A stretch of 64,000 nt of DNA. It comes from Linnemannia schmuckeri (taxonomy: Eukaryota; Mortierellomycota; Mortierellomycetes; Mortierellales; Mortierellaceae). The notes beneath the pieces were generated by a model that had not been told where the DNA came from, ran no database searches, and saw nothing but the letters and a program-made list of their open reading frames with translations. Each line of letters opens with the position of its first letter. The stretch's first letter is position 1. The position numbers and the translations under genes were made by a program. Shown here in pieces: positions 51,699 through 64,000 of this stretch. The DNA lies in NCBI GenBank assembly GCA_029449235.1, contig JANATG010000020.1:930001-994000 (forward strand), given 5' to 3'.

Positions 51699-52088
51699 TT
51701 ATTGCATGGCTGAACCAGTGCCCTTGAAGACAAGAACACTCTGGGACTTGTAAGGTCCACCCATCTGCTTATAAGTGTTAATAGGCATCGAGTGGGTAAC
51801 CTTGCCTTTGCAGTCCTTGCCGGAATAGAACTTGAGCTGGGCATGGGGTCCGCTACGGTAGTGGACCGAGGCAACGGCCTTGAGGCCGTGGTTGTGGCAG
51901 CCGTACTTGGAGACGGAGGCGGAAGTGCCCTTTTCGTTGTCCTTGGAGTAAATAGAGAAGACGGGCACCTTGGGGTCTGCCACGGGGGTGGGGGTGGGGG
52001 CAGATTGGACGGTGGTAGTGGTGGCGATGGCGAGGATGAGGGCGAGCAAGGCCAGGGTGATGGCATTGAGGGACGAGAAGGGGGCCAT
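51699..52088 (-). CDS. Small secreted protein, possible beta/gamma-crystallin-like fold
   Basis: A 129-residue product in one exon. The start at 52088 (MAPFSSLNAITLALLALILA) gives a clean signal peptide of about 29 residues ending VQSA; longer frames upstream are leader. A Pro/Thr linker precedes a compact domain with two Cys: VPVFSIYSKDNEKG, KYGCHNHGLKAVASVHY, LKFYSGKDCKGKVTH, YKSQSVLVFKGT. The FYSGKDCKGK pattern recalls beta/gamma-crystallin-type Greek-key motifs seen in secreted fungal proteins, but this is a weak match. It is not part of the 20-28 kb island and lacks its motif. Confidence 0.72.
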   Translation of the reverse strand: MAPFSSLNAITLALLALILAIATTTTVQSAPTPTPVADPKVPVFSIYSKDNEKGTSASVSKYGCHNHGLKAVASVHYRSGPHAQLKFYSGKDCKGKVTHSMPINTYKQMGGPYKSQSVLVFKGTGSAMQ

Positions 52089-53774
52089 CTTAGTGTATAT
52101 GTGTGTTGGTAGTGTTGGGAGTGAGAGGAGAGGAGAGAGGAGGGACGGTGGAGGTTGTTGGTTGCTTGAGTGTGTGTGCAAGGTGTAGCGGTGTGATGAT
52201 CGGCCTGAGAAAGACTGGAAAGTTGAAACGGGGAATGAAAAAGAAAAGTGAAGTGAAGAAAGACGGAAGCAGAGGGAAGAGACAAAACAATCGATCGCTT
52301 TCATCTTCTTTTTATACCCATCCTCGGAGGCCAAAGGCAATTTAAGTTGTATTGCTTTTTTATGGAGGAGCCAGGCTTGTGCTGAATGACAACCAAATAC
52401 AACCAAATTCGCTCTTATCTTCCTGCCTCTATATGTCCATTCGCTGTCCACTTGTCATAAGTGCTCTTGACTCATGCCGTATGTATGGTTGGCCCACTCT
52501 CTCACACACCTTCTCCGCATTCTTGTCTATGCGTCCAGATTTTACTCCTCAATAAGGCGCATGGCTGTTGCACAATTCGTTGCTTTCTACGCCTGTCTGT
52601 AATCGCTACTCTTTGCTCGACCTCAATCATATCAACTCTTCCTTCTCTCCACATCCTCTCCTCCAAAGAAATGAAAAGGGATCAGGAGGTATTGTCTACC
52701 TTCTTTCTCCTGAGAATAGATACCCAAGCTACTTCATCAGCACCGGCTCAGCTCAACGACAGCAATAGCAAAAAGCGGTTCATCGACGACAGAAACAACG
52801 AAACAGTAATCCATTCGAAGCAAAAATTCGGACGCTGCCTGCTTTTGGTCAGGGTCCATCGATGCAAGGAAATTGGCCAGGGGAACAATAACCAAACAGA
52901 CCAGGGACTGACAACTTGGGTGAGTCCTTTCCTCCTTTCGTGCGTTCTCATTTGTCCAAATACCATAAAGAAGAGTAAGACAAAAAAGTCAGCCAGCGAG
53001 ACGACAGATGACCTCTCCTTCCTCCGCCCAATTTTTTTCCCGACGGCTTGCAATTATTAAAATTTAAATTGCATATCGTTGTGCCTGAGATGGTCAAATT
53101 GGGCAAAATAATCGCAGCTGGACCAAACAAATCACACAGACACAAAAACGGAACCTGGAAAAGCATGCAGAAGGGAGAACAGGGTTTACTTGCTTGTACC
53201 CCTCTTCACAGCCGAGGGAGAATAAAAGACGGCGTAAAGAAGCGCATTTCCTTTGTGCGACAAGTGGATTGATATCATCACCAAAAAAAAATACCTCACT
53301 CGATCGCATTCGTTCTTCTTTTTCTTTGACAAGGGAGAAAAAAATAACTCAGGTTCACATATACCATGTAATATCTACCAATTGAACAAGGAGGTTGTGT
53401 AGACTCGCTCCTTGAAGACGTTTCATTTTCAAGGAGTACATCTTTCACAACTGTCCATCTCCCTCCCTCCCTCCGATGTCATCACAACAGGACAAAAGAG
53501 AAAAAACAGATGGGCGTCGGCGGGACAATTTCTTCCGTTTGTGGTCAGTAAAATTTTTGCAAACTGAGCCACACCAACCACAAACACATATACCCATCGG
53601 CAAAGAGAGACGCACTCTTCATTCATTCTCATTCTACCTGTGCACAATGTCATCTCGGAAAAATAGATGTTATCCAATTGGCAAAAACTATGACATTAAG
53701 TAATTTGATATATAATGCTGTGTTGACATTAGAAGCATCCTTGTATGCTCCTCTTCTCATTCCTCTTCTCTCGC
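52089..53774. other. 1.7-kb spacer, nothing recognised
   Basis: Several open frames of 60-200 codons exist but none shows a domain, signal peptide or splice-linked partner. It includes the leader of the secreted gene and the 3' side of the P450. Confidence 0.45.
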
Positions 53775-56435
53775 CTAGAACTCACGGACAGGCTCGCGTC
53801 GCTTCATAGTAATGATATAGCTATCGGTCGCCAAGGCCGTGGTAATGTACTGGATATAGTCGGTGCGCTGCCGTGGGACGAATCCAATATCGTAGCGGAC
53901 AATCAATGCCGCAATAATCAGTCTCATCTCCATCCTAGTTTTTAAAAAACAAAGACAAACAAAAGAGAGGAGAGAAAGAAAGAGAAAAGGAGTATCAGTT
54001 CGATGTGAACGTTATTTGTGAAGTTTAAAAAAACTGACAACGTGTAATAGTAATAGGAAGGGATTGGGGAGAGGGAGAGGAAAAGAGATGATGATGATGC
54101 AAGGGGAAAAGAACGAAAAGGGATAATCAACAAAAAAGACGTACATGGCATAGTTCTTTCCGACACAGTTACGGGTTCCAGCCGAGAACGGGTAGAAGGT
54201 GAAATCCTGGACGGGAGGAAAGGGTGATTCACCAGGGATCCAGCGTTCGGGAATGAACTTGTTGGCTTGTGGAAAGTACTCATCTGACCAGTGCAGCTGT
54301 GGGAGTTGCGCCAGCAGGACTATTTGATCAGCCAGGGGTAAAAGAGGGCAAGGAAGGAGGGAAGGAGAAGAGGCATTTAATTAGTGGGACGTTGGAGGGA
54401 GATTGCATGCAGAGATGAGTTGCGAAGAGAGGAGGAGGAGTCTGGCATGGTTAGATATGAACTTACTTGTGCCCTTGGGGAAGAAGTAGCCCTTCATGGT
54501 CACATCTTCAGTCACCTCGCGAGGGAGACCTATGTAACAAAAGCAGACAAATGGGTAGAAACAGGCTGCCTACGATAGTCACCTACTCACCTACTAACCT
54601 AACAAAACAAAGCGCCTTATCTCTTTCTTACCTGTGGCAGCGACAGGGCGCAGACGGAGGGACTCGTTGATACACCCAGTAAGGTATGGCAGGTTGCGGA
54701 TCTGATCGTAGGTAGGAAGGGCCCCAGGAGCATTGCTGGCAGTTGCCAAATCGAGCTCCTCTCTCAGCTTGGCCAGCTTGTCGGGGTTCTTGACCAGGTA
54801 CATGATCGTGAATGTCATTGCCGTGGACGATGTCTCTGATCCCGCAATCCTATGCGAAGGAAGGACACAAAAAAAAAAGAATGGAATAAGGTTAGATGCG
54901 AAGAGAAGTAAGGACAGTATTTTTCAGGCTGCTGGACAAGCACAAACAAGAGACTTACAAGAAGACACAGGCCTCGGTCTCGACGGCCTTATCAGTTAGC
55001 TTTCCAGCAATCATATCTTCATACTCATTACCCGTCTCTCCATTGCCATTCGCGCGCTCATGCGCCTGCGCATCAATCAAGTACTGCAACAAATCCGCTC
55101 TCCTTCCAGCCTCACCCTTCAACTTCCTGTCCTTGACCCTCTGTGCCCCAAACTCCACAAAAGACCAATCGAGAGGCACAAACCACTTCATCCAAGGGTT
55201 GAAAGTCTGTTGCATACATCTCTTCAAAGTATTCGCCAGTTGTTTAGGGACAGGGTGGGTGTTGTCCTTGACCATCCTGAAGGACTGTCCAAAGGCGGTT
55301 TCACCGATAATGTCGAGTGAGAGACGGATCATGAAGGAGCAGATGTCGACTTGACCCGGTTTAAGGATTTTTCCGCCCTTGACGGCTTTGGGGTTCTCGA
55401 GGATCTTGTCAATCTCGTCAATCGCGATTTGAGTGCACTCAGCCATGATCGGTTCCAGGGCGCGTAGGTACTGCAGACCGAATGCAGGCGCCACTAATCT
55501 TCGCTAGATGTTGTGATAAAAGTGATTGATCAAGGAGAGGCAAAGGTTAGATTATTATAACTAAATGATCAGTAATTGTATGTGAGTATCGAGCAATAGA
55601 GGTGTCTTACTCGGTTCTTGTGGAACTCCTTATGACGAGAGGTGAAAAGATTGTGCTGGTCATTCAACTCAAACCCTTCGTGGATAACACTCTTGGGGTA
55701 ATCCATCGTCACCAAGATCTAAAGCATGGATATAGCGACGAGTGTAAACGTTTAGTGAGAATAGAGCAAAAGAAATACCTCACTAGCTGGTGCCCAGAAG
55801 ACAAACGACGCTCACAGGCATAGGTTCTTACCTCTTTGATCATGTCCTTGTCAGCGACAGAAACAATATCAGGCGAGAATCTAAAGATCTTCCCGTAATG
55901 CTTATGTCCGAGAGGCAGAAAGTAATGGCTTCGCCCACTGAGACCTGCAATGCCCGTGAAGAAGTAGGTCGACGAGAGTAGTTTGTTTCCAGGGAGGTGG
56001 GAGAGCGGATGGAAGTATGCTCTCTTGATCATCTATTCATGCATTGTTTTAAGTGAAGGGAAGGAAGGGACAGAGCTTGAGTGAGAGAGGGAGGGAGGAA
56101 TGAAAGGAATGCAGGGTGTGCTGTACACCAGCCGACATAAAGTGACTCAAAACGACAGAGAGACATGCATGAAAACAATAACAAAAGATTTCAGTGTCAC
56201 TTTCTCAGCACCGCTTCTCCACAACCGTAGGAGAAGCAAATAGAAGAGGCGACGTAGCATAGCACACACATACATTCTTGACGGTCTTGGCAATCCAGAG
56301 TGTAAAAATGACCCAGAGGAGACTACCAGGCTGTCGAAGCGAGTGGATCGAAGTCGGATAGGCGGCAAACATGACTTTGACAAGACTTTTGAAGGCCGAG
56401 AACTTTGTCGGGTTCAGTGTGGAGACGGTCACCAT
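53775..56435 (-). CDS. Cytochrome P450 monooxygenase
   Basis: Eight exons (56435-56274, 56032-55832, 55718-55611, 55503-54959, 54849-54632, 54529-54467, 54319-54145, 53934-53775) give 543 residues, all in frame. An N-terminal membrane anchor (GSLLWVIFTLWIA) is present. The I-helix oxygen-binding motif AGSETSS is near residue 341, formed across a splice. The K-helix ExxR is ESLR, followed by FIPERW. The heme loop is FSAGTRNCVGKNYA with Cys at about 484. Fungal P450s of this layout hydroxylate lipids, sterols or xenobiotics at the ER surface; the substrate cannot be read from sequence. No biosynthetic partners sit beside it, although IDI lies 2.2 kb away, divergent. Exon 8 begins after a single-base phase join (MMEMRLIIAALIV). 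Confidence 0.93.
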
Positions 56436-58653
56436 TTTCTTTCTTTTTTTGGGTGGGTAGCGTGGTAAAACAATAGAGTTGAGCAGAGGCTTGGTATATG
56501 AGTGCGCGTGAGAGAGTGGAGAGGGTGCGGGTGTGTTATGGGTACTGATTTAAAAACAGCAACCGAGTGTGCAAATAGCTACTTGTTCTTTGTGAAGCGA
56601 AAACGTTTGGGTTTGAGTTTTTGTGAAGAAAAGAAAAGTGTGTGGGTCAACTCAATTGCTTTTATAGCGAGCCGCGAACCATCCTTTGCTCCTCCTCATC
56701 CGAGCCAACAGTTCTTAGTTTTAGACCTTGTGCAGTACGCCTTGTCGCACGGATCTTCAGTTAGTTCAGACCCCTGTATTTCTCGGCTGGTGAAAAGAGT
56801 TGTGGGGCGGGTTGGGTTTGGGCCACCTGTAGTTCCATTCTTGGCTCGCATGCTTTTTACGGCTGGCGAAAATTTAACTTCGTGCCGTTCAAAAATAAGG
56901 GGGGGGGGGGGGGTCCACAAGATCTTTCGGCGAGCAAAAACTAACGCTGCACTTAATCGATGGAGGGAAAAGTGGACACATGTTGACGTCCCTTCCAAAG
57001 ATAATTGAATCTCGATGCAGCAAGTGGACGATCTACTTGTGGTTCGTGTGTAAGTGTAATATGCTCCCGGTTGGGTCTATTGATAATGCTAGTGCAAACA
57101 AGACCAGGACGACGACATGAAATGAACGCCAAGAGCTCAGTAAGGTGAACAATGAGTGGGTTGAAAAAAATATCTTGCAAGGGATCGGATTGCTCTCATT
57201 ACGTTGGGTACAGTTCTTGCCCCACATTTCTCCAACCTTTTCCTGCGCACTGCAAAAATTTCGTCCGCATTAGGGGTGCACGTTTTTTTTATCTTTAAAA
57301 CAGCATCTCTACGATAGGGAGAACGAGTTCATTAGACATATCTTCACTGTGTTCACTTTTTCCAAGCCTTGGCCTTTACTTTGTACGTCCATTTAGGGCC
57401 ATGTTTACTTTAGTCCCCTCCTCTATTCGCCAAAAATGAACACCGAGCAAGCAGCAGGTGCAGCTCCTCAAATGATTGATTGACTCTTAGCATTTTCTCT
57501 TCTTCGGTCTTGACGTCCAGACCTTGAACGAACGGTTTGCGAGTCCGTGGAGGTGGAAGAGAGGGCAAATTGCCCGTCGTCTCTTTCTAGAGATTCAGTA
57601 CTTCGCTTGAATGAGAAGGAGAGACCATTGGGCATCGCGTTCTTCCGTCCTTCTATGAAAAAAGCATCATGTTCATGCTTTGATATCATTCATAACGCAG
57701 ATGGGGGTCGCTATCGGCCCCTGAATTCATATCCAAGAGGCCAGTGCGCAGGATGTACGATCAGAAATTGTTCAGTCACGCTTCCTTCATCCGCACTGGA
57801 GCGCCCAGCAAAAAAGTTGAAAGCCGTGCATGTGTGAGTGTAATGGCTGTCGGCACCGTTCATTCACCACTCACGAAACATCAACAAGGAAACAAAACCA
57901 GCAGAGATGTCGACGACTGTTCTTGCTCGCCATCTATTCCTGCGCCGAGTGGCAAGACAAACAATGTCTGCGCCCAGGGTAAGTTTGTTCATTGACTCTT
58001 GTTGACTTGTAAGAAAGAGATATTCGGACTTATCGACAGGTGCGGGTGTAAGTCTTGCAGAGGTTCGGAGAAGAGAAAGAGAGAGAGTGAGTGGTAGGCG
58101 GCGTCTTTTCTTGCGTTTCTTTTCATTTTCCGTGAGAACATGAGACTTCCTTGGTGGGACCCCATGTTCAAGGAGGAAAAGATATGTGGACTGTACGCGA
58201 CTGTGTATGTGGTATCTGCCCAGCTAAAACTCAGAGACCTATGTGTGTACCTGTTTCCGAAGTGTGTTCCTTGTCCTCTTGGTCCATTATTATTTCATCC
58301 TCCGTTGAACAATTTAAGATCTATCAATGGATATGATTGGCTTAAAAAAACTTACGACTTTTTTTTTCTTTCTTTGGATCGTTCATTCCTTTTCATTCAT
58401 CGTATCAAACAATCAGTCAAAGGCACAGCGGACCTTCTCACCCCACTCGGCCTTTTCATTTTCCTCTTCTTTATCCACTTCAACCTCTTCTACTCCCTTT
58501 TCTTCTTCTTCCTTTTCTTCTTCTTTCTCTTCCCACCTCTCTCGACAACCCCACACCAACAACCCTCGCTCCGGTTTCCGACTTACGTCTTCCTCCTCTT
58601 CCTACGCCACTACCGCACTCTTACATCAGGCAACAAAGACAACAACTGCAACC
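56436..58653. promoter_or_regulatory. Divergent spacer P450 / IDI
   Basis: A 2.2-kb region with a G run at about 56899-56913 and no supported gene. The final 220 bp before IDI are CT-rich, as in other leaders of this window. Confidence 0.45.
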
Positions 58654-59898
58654 ATGGGCTCATCCGACGTCGCAACCCCAACTCCTGCTCCCCTCACCTC
58701 GACCATCGCCGCTGATGTCGACCTCTCCAACTATGACGATGAGCAGGTCAAGCTCATGGAGGAGATGTGCATCGTCATTGACCGTGACGACAAGCGCATC
58801 GGTGCCGACTCCAAGAAGACCTGTAAGTATTTGTCAATGATACTCACGAAAGGGATAAGAATATTCTCACGGGATATAGTTTTCTTTATCTTGTCAGGAA
58901 CAAGCGGATCTCTTTTCTTTGCTCAGGAATGATAACAACGAGACTAGGATCATCCAAGCAACTGTGTTCTTCAGCCTACTTTGCAACTTTCAGTGGTTGC
59001 TTAGAGTACAGTATTCCAGCACTTGATTTACCCCTGATCAGCAGCTTGTACTTAAGTCAAGTACTATTCAGGAGAAGAGGCTTGCTGTTGTCATGTTCAG
59101 ACGAGCTGCGCATTCAGACGACTTTTCAGTGCAACCCATGGGCAACTGGATTGTCCACTTTTTACGCTCAATTACATCGACATACTTTCATACGATGACC
59201 AGATCATCCACGTTGACACTTGTCCCAGAACTCTATTGCGCCCACAGATTCTAACATGTATCGCTCTTTCTTCATTGCTATCGTTAGGCCATTTGATGAC
59301 CAACATTTTGGGCCACAACCTCCTTCACCGTGCCTTCTCCGTCTTCCTCTTCTCTGCCGACGGCACCAAGCTCCTCTTGCAGCAGCGAGCAACCGAAAAG
59401 ATCACCTTCCCCGACGCATGGACCAATACCTGCTGTTCGCACCCCCTCAACACTGCCGATGAGTTGGTCGAGAAGGACAACCTCGGAGTCCGCACAGCTG
59501 CTCAGCGCAAGTTGTTCCACGAGCTCGGAATCGAGGCCAAGGATGTTCCCTTGGACGACTTCCACTTCTTGACCCGCATCCACTACATGGCCCCCTCGAA
59601 CGAGACCTGGGGCGAGCACGAGATTGATTACATTCTGTTTATGAGACCCCAGCACAAGGAGCTTGTCGACATGAACCCTAGCCCTAACGAGGTCCGTGAT
59701 GTCCGTTGGGTGACCAAGGATGAGTTGAAGGTTCTTTTGGAACAGGGCGTTACCCCTGGCAGCGGCATTATTGTCACTCCTTGGTTCAAGTTGATCTGCG
59801 ACAACTTTATGTTTGCTTGGTGGGACAGGATGATGGCTGAGGGCGATGTTTCCAAGGTTGCTCATGCCGAGGAGGTCGAGAAGATCTACCGTCTTTAA
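58654..59898 (+). CDS. IDI1: Isopentenyl-diphosphate delta-isomerase
   Basis: Two exons (58654-58822, 59288-59898) separated by a 465-bp intron give 259 residues. The enzyme interconverts isopentenyl and dimethylallyl diphosphate, the branch point to sterols, ubiquinone and prenylated proteins. The Nudix-related core is plain: CHLMTNILGHNLLHRAFSVF, LLLQQRATEKITFPDAW, and TNTCCSHPL with the catalytic Cys at about 106. EHEIDYILF holds the acidic catalytic region and VRDVRWVTKDEL follows. The C-terminus (PWFKLICDNFMFAWWDRM) is also family-typical. The N-terminal 35 residues are Pro/Thr-rich and variable. The start is the ATG at 58654; an earlier ATG at 58327 in another context would add CT-tract translation. 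Confidence 0.95.
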
Positions 59899-60130
59899 AA
59901 GCACCGATGCTGGAGCCACAACCATAAATAAGATAATATAGACCCGAACAATACCCCTTTCACACTTCTATCATTTGCACCTTTCAAACCTCTCCCCTCA
60001 TTTTCTCAAAAATAAATAACAGCCGAATCAGCTCATATTTGTGTGGCTTGTGTAAGAATAACAATTCGCAATTCTAATTTTGGTGGCACAACCTTTTCTT
60101 CTCACATACACACTCACGCGCAAAGCAGCC

Positions 60131-62520
60131 ATGGTCGTCCCTCGAAAGCATCGTACCATCGTCGAAAACACCCATCCTTGCGGAATGTAAGTTTCTTTAT
60201 ACCCTCATCAATCCACTTCTGTCTTTTGCTACCATTCGAAACGAAGAACGAAAAGAAACTTGTCCATTAACAAGTTCATTCAGCAATAACACAAGGCTGA
60301 CGCAGAAGTAAAAAATAAAAATGTTACTGCATATTATCAAAAACATAGTTGCAGGGCACAACCCTTCAAGTATATCTGTCCACGATGCAATCTGCGATAT
60401 TGCTCCCTCACCTGCTACAAGGACCAGGTAAAGAACGCACATAAAAGTTGTACACTGAGGTGATATATTCTATGTTCATAGATGTGTCTGTTGAAGATAT
60501 TTACGTAGGTAATTAACCTCCTCTGCTGCTGTATTGCGTTGTGAATTAATAGGCCCATGTACAATGCACAGAATCGTTTTACAAATCATCGGTGATGGAC
60601 GAACTCAAGTCTAGTCCGGCAGCAACACCTCAGGATCGGAAAAAGATGCTTGGGATTTTGGATCGGTTTGAGCGGCAGGCTGTGGATGAGGAACAACTCT
60701 TGACTACCATGTCTGATGAAGATCTCTTGCGGCATGCGCAGCAGCAGCAACAGCAGAACCAGCAGAAGGGAGCTATTTCCGGAAACCCAAGCGAGGCAGG
60801 GGCAGGAGCAGGGGCAGGAGCAGGACCGAGAACTGCCGGTTCAAAACCATTACAACGAAAACTGACACCCAAGGAGCGCGAGGAATTGATCCGCAAGGCG
60901 ATGGAGGAAGAAGCCAAGGAGGGTGCACTTCCGGACGATGGCGATGATGAGAATATTGACCCAGAGGCGCGAGCAGAGATGGAACGGATGGTTGAACAAG
61001 AATATCAGGATTTCGTTGACCGGTTTGCGGGTGTGGATCTAGAGCAGGAGTCGTTTGAGAGTATCTGGGAGAGGTTGAACCCTGAGGAGCGGCGCGAGTT
61101 TCAGGAAAAGTTTATGATTTCGGGACGGTTGGATGAAGACGGCGATGATGTGGAGAGTGATGTTGAGGGAGACGGTGGTGTGAAGAATATTTCTGAAGAC
61201 AAAAACGAGGATGAGGAAAGAGAGGCCAAGAAGCTGTTGCAGGAGATGGGTGAAACTCTTCAGCGAGGTGGTCAGAAGGTGGGCAGTGAGGGTGGTCAGG
61301 CCATGACTGCGGATTTGGACATGGATGACCTGAAGGCGATCCGGGATGCCGAGATTGCGGAACTTATCCAGATCTGGCGGCCTTGGTGGGAAGTTGAGGC
61401 TGAGGAGAGTGGTCACTTAAAGAAAGTGGTCGTCTCCAAAGTCACGGATAACGAGGCGCAGGAGAAGCAGGATTCGGAGCGTTTGAAGGCGGTCAGCAAT
61501 ATCATCGCCCAGGGAGGTAGCTCAACATCGACTGCAAGTACAGGAGCAGGCAGTATACCCGGCCAGTCACGCTCTGGTTCCGGTGCTGTCCTAGAGCAGT
61601 TTGTGTTGGATGAGGAGGCGATGCTGCGACCACATCACGCTCTGGTCCACCCTGTAGAGGAGATTGAGCAAGAGACACAACAGAGGGTACAGTCGACCGT
61701 CCCACCGATGACCAAAGCACCCCACCCATCCTTGATCTATCATATCTGCGGGTTACTGTTTGCCTTTGCTGCTACGATCCGAGTGTTCAATGGAGATCTA
61801 CAGGAGGAACCTGAACAAGTGCTTGCACATATCTTTGACCTCTGCCCGTTTTTCGCTCCACCACCACCAACATCTTTAAATTCATCGACGCCAGGATCAG
61901 GACCGGGATCAGCATCAGCAACTACGTCAGCAACAGGAGTAACGCAGGTTGAGGATTTTGAGACAGCGCTGGCGGTCCTCCAGACATCGAGTCTGAACTC
62001 CAAACTCTGGAAGGGTGACACAGTCCGCCTCGAGATGTTGTCACTTCTCCTGAGAGACTTGACTCTGATCCTGGCACGGCCCTCTCGCTGTCTGCGCTGT
62101 ATCCGAGACCTCGAGGCCGTCTTTCAATCATGCCTCGCCTTACTCACAGTCACCGCCACGACCACGACTACGACAGTGACGAAACGTCGAGGAGGGTTGT
62201 ATTCAAAGACGGTGCTGCACCGGTTGTTGAAAAAACTAGAGTTTTATGAATCGTACCTGCTGTCGGAGGCGTTGATCCTGAAATCTGATAGACTGGATCG
62301 GGTGAGGACAGAGGTGGTGATAGCGGGAATCCGGGTCCGTCAGGAGATTGTTGGTTGGAATCAGGAGCTTGAGCAGGTCTCGCGGGTTGTTGGTGGTGGT
62401 GGCAATGATGGCGGAGTAGTAGGAGCAGAAGCAGCTAGGAGCGGTGTTGGTAGTGTGTCTAGTCGTAGTAGTGATGATGGTGTGAAGGAGAAGAAGGTCC
62501 TGATTGAGGAGCTCTCATAG
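60131..62520 (+). CDS. HIT-type zinc-finger protein (ZNHIT2-like)
   Basis: Three exons (60131-60186, 60349-60427, 60553-62520) give about 700 residues. Splicing builds the HIT finger: CGICRAQPFKYICPRCNLRY, then YCSLTCYKDQ joined to AHVQCTESFYKSS, supplying the C-x2-C, C-x2-C, C-x3-C and H-x3-C ligands. I preferred the acceptor at 60348 because the next one (60354) would lose the second Cys. The long third exon has a Gln run, an acidic region (DDGDDENIDPEA), YQDFVDRFAGVDLEQESFE, IWERLNPEERREFQEKF and a helical C-terminal domain. ZNHIT2 proteins work with the R2TP/HSP90 complex in assembling U5 snRNP and other machines; function here is by family. Confidence 0.85.
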
Positions 62521-63088
62521 CCTATCATCTTTCTCTTATACATCAAGTAGTAAAAAGAAATATAGCACGAAAGTAAACAAAAGGACCTGGTACGGTATGT
62601 TGTCCTAATTTGGACAAAAGACGAATTCCTAAAGAACGACGAAGGCATCCAGAAAAGTGGTCCATGCGCCTCTTTCTTCCTTGCTCTGCTGCGGTTAAAC
62701 TTGGAAGAAATGGCACAGCATAAAAAGGGAGGGATGTCAGTAAAAGATGACGAACTTGGGCCACACTCCTTTGCATCGAGGAGGCGGAGATAAAAATGTT
62801 TAAAAGTCGATGCAGGTGAGGCGGATGGATGGTGTATTCTGAACTATGTCTTGGCATGAGAGAGAGGAGAGGGAGAAGAGAAGAGGTAAACAAAACAAGC
62901 GAGAAATGTCATCGTTCCTGGATGGCATGTCCTTGTACCACCGTTAGGAAAAGCCAAAAAAAAATCATATAAAAAGGGGCACGCCGCTCTCTTTTTTCTC
63001 ATCCACTCATATCTCTTCATTTTTCTCTTCCCCCTCCAAAAAAGCAGCAGAATAAAAACAATATCAAATACAAAAGACACAAGCAAAC
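62521..63088. other. Spacer, nothing recognised
   Basis: 3' region of the HIT gene and leader of the last gene. A TATAAAAAGG box at about 62968 could serve the latter. Confidence 0.45.
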
Positions 63089-64000
63089 ATGTCCACAGGA
63101 AAACAACATACGAATGGACGAGGAAGCCGAGACTCGGCAACCATCGACATCGACCACCTCCTTCCACATTCACGCACAGACGTGCCTCCACCCGCGTATT
63201 CGACTACTCCAGAACGAGTACCAGGTGGCGTTGCCGACGAAGAGCGGGTACCACTTTTGCGTGATGCCCCATCAAGAAGAGTAGCGACACCAGCGGAGAC
63301 AGCAGCACGACGAGCGACGGAGTCAGATTCCCGGCGGCGTGGTGGTGATGGGGTTGGGTGCTTGGAGGGGTTGCGTCAACGGGCAGATGATCTTGGTCGG
63401 CGGCTTGGGTGGTGGTGGGATGATAAGTGGCATGGTAATTTTTTTCTTTCTTTCAAGAGTAATTGCATGCTCATTGAGGCGAACAGTGGATTGACACTAA
63501 CCATTGACCATGCGTTGTTTTTCATGTATTGCATATGTGTATGTGTATATGATAGGTATGAAGGGTTGGTACCACAAGTACAAGGTCCTCCTTGTTGCGG
63601 CTGTTGTCGGCATCGCTCTTCTTTGGGGATTGGTACGTTGACAGAGAGAAACGCGCTTTATTTACTGTAGTTTTGTGATTTTCTCTCACGCTCCCGTTGT
63701 CGATTTTTTTCTCTCACATATGCACGCATACGATTGAAATGCTCTCTCTTCCTCTCTCCTCCCCCCTTGTGGCCTGATCCTCTTTTCTTTTTTGAACCTT
63801 CTCTTCTGGCAAATAGATCCACGTTGTTGAACGTTTGTCGTATGAGTGCAAGATCCCTGAGGATGCACAAGTCACCACCATGGAGTACTCCTTTGACCCG
63901 GCTGATTATCGAGAATTCTTCTTCCACCTCGACGAGGGCATCGTAAGCATACCCTACGTTGTTCTTTCCCAAATGCTTTCTCTTTTTTCCCTCTTTTTTC
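63089..64000 (+). CDS. Type II membrane protein, 5' part only
   Basis: Exons 63089-63434, 63556-63632 and 63817-63942 are visible; a GTAAGC donor at 63943 shows the gene continues beyond the window. The first 115 residues are a hydrophilic, Arg/Pro-rich tail with an acidic dileucine-like ERVPLLRD. Exon 2 codes a transmembrane segment (YKVLLVAAVVGIALLWGL) flanked by Lys. Exon 3 starts the lumenal or outer domain (IHVVERLSYECKIPEDAQ, FDPADYREFFFHLDEG). The layout of cytosolic tail, signal anchor and strand-rich outer domain resembles the gene at 48537-51142, so the two may be related; the rest is needed to tell. Confidence 0.72.

Noticed and set aside
58327..58932. 201-codon frame beginning upstream of IDI
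   Set aside because: Its first 110 codons translate the CT-rich leader; the isomerase start at 58654 is better placed and fits family length.

Overview
The window is nuclear DNA of a filamentous fungus. Genes carry many short GT-AG introns, upstream regions are pyrimidine-rich, and the conserved genes are fungal in type: LSM12, SIL1, coatomer beta, tropomyosin, cytochrome P450, isopentenyl-diphosphate isomerase and a HIT zinc-finger protein. A C2H2 protein of a repetitive style, C2-domain proteins, a PIF/Harbinger transposon and an array of small secreted proteins make an early-diverging fungus of the Mortierella type my best guess. That guess is inference. I saw no tRNA, rRNA or CRISPR array.

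Layout. 0-7.8 kb is a dense housekeeping block: LSM12 (+), SIL1 (-, ER nucleotide-exchange factor ending KDEL) and coatomer beta (+, nine exons). 8.4-14.6 kb holds one very large gene: a terminal nucleotidyltransferase behind an extension of about 1500 residues with acidic repeats and a long coiled coil. 14.8-15.3 kb is a decayed C2-domain gene. 15.9-19.6 kb is a PIF/Harbinger element with 23-bp perfect terminal inverted repeats, an intact DDE transposase and a damaged Myb-like second gene.

20-28 kb is an accessory island. It holds small, mostly secreted minus-strand genes, a C2H2 gene, two intracellular genes of similar layout, a palindromic element, a segmental duplication and a run of 25 G. 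Seven of the minus-strand genes carry the sense-strand motif TTGAGCCACA, or a one- or two-base variant, about 60-115 bp before the start codon, mostly followed by a TATA box. This shared motif is the most novel signal I found. 28-35 kb is gene-poor, with an acidic-tailed unknown protein, gene remnants and a 540-bp foldback element.

35-63 kb returns to ordinary genes separated by long spacers: tropomyosin, two C2-domain proteins (one ending in a chitin-binding-like module), a beta-lactamase-family hydrolase, a membrane protein with adhesin-like repeats, a small secreted protein, a P450, IDI, a HIT zinc-finger protein and the 5' part of another membrane protein that leaves the window.

All exon boundaries were read by eye from splice consensus and frame continuity. 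Family names rest on recognised motifs, not on searches.
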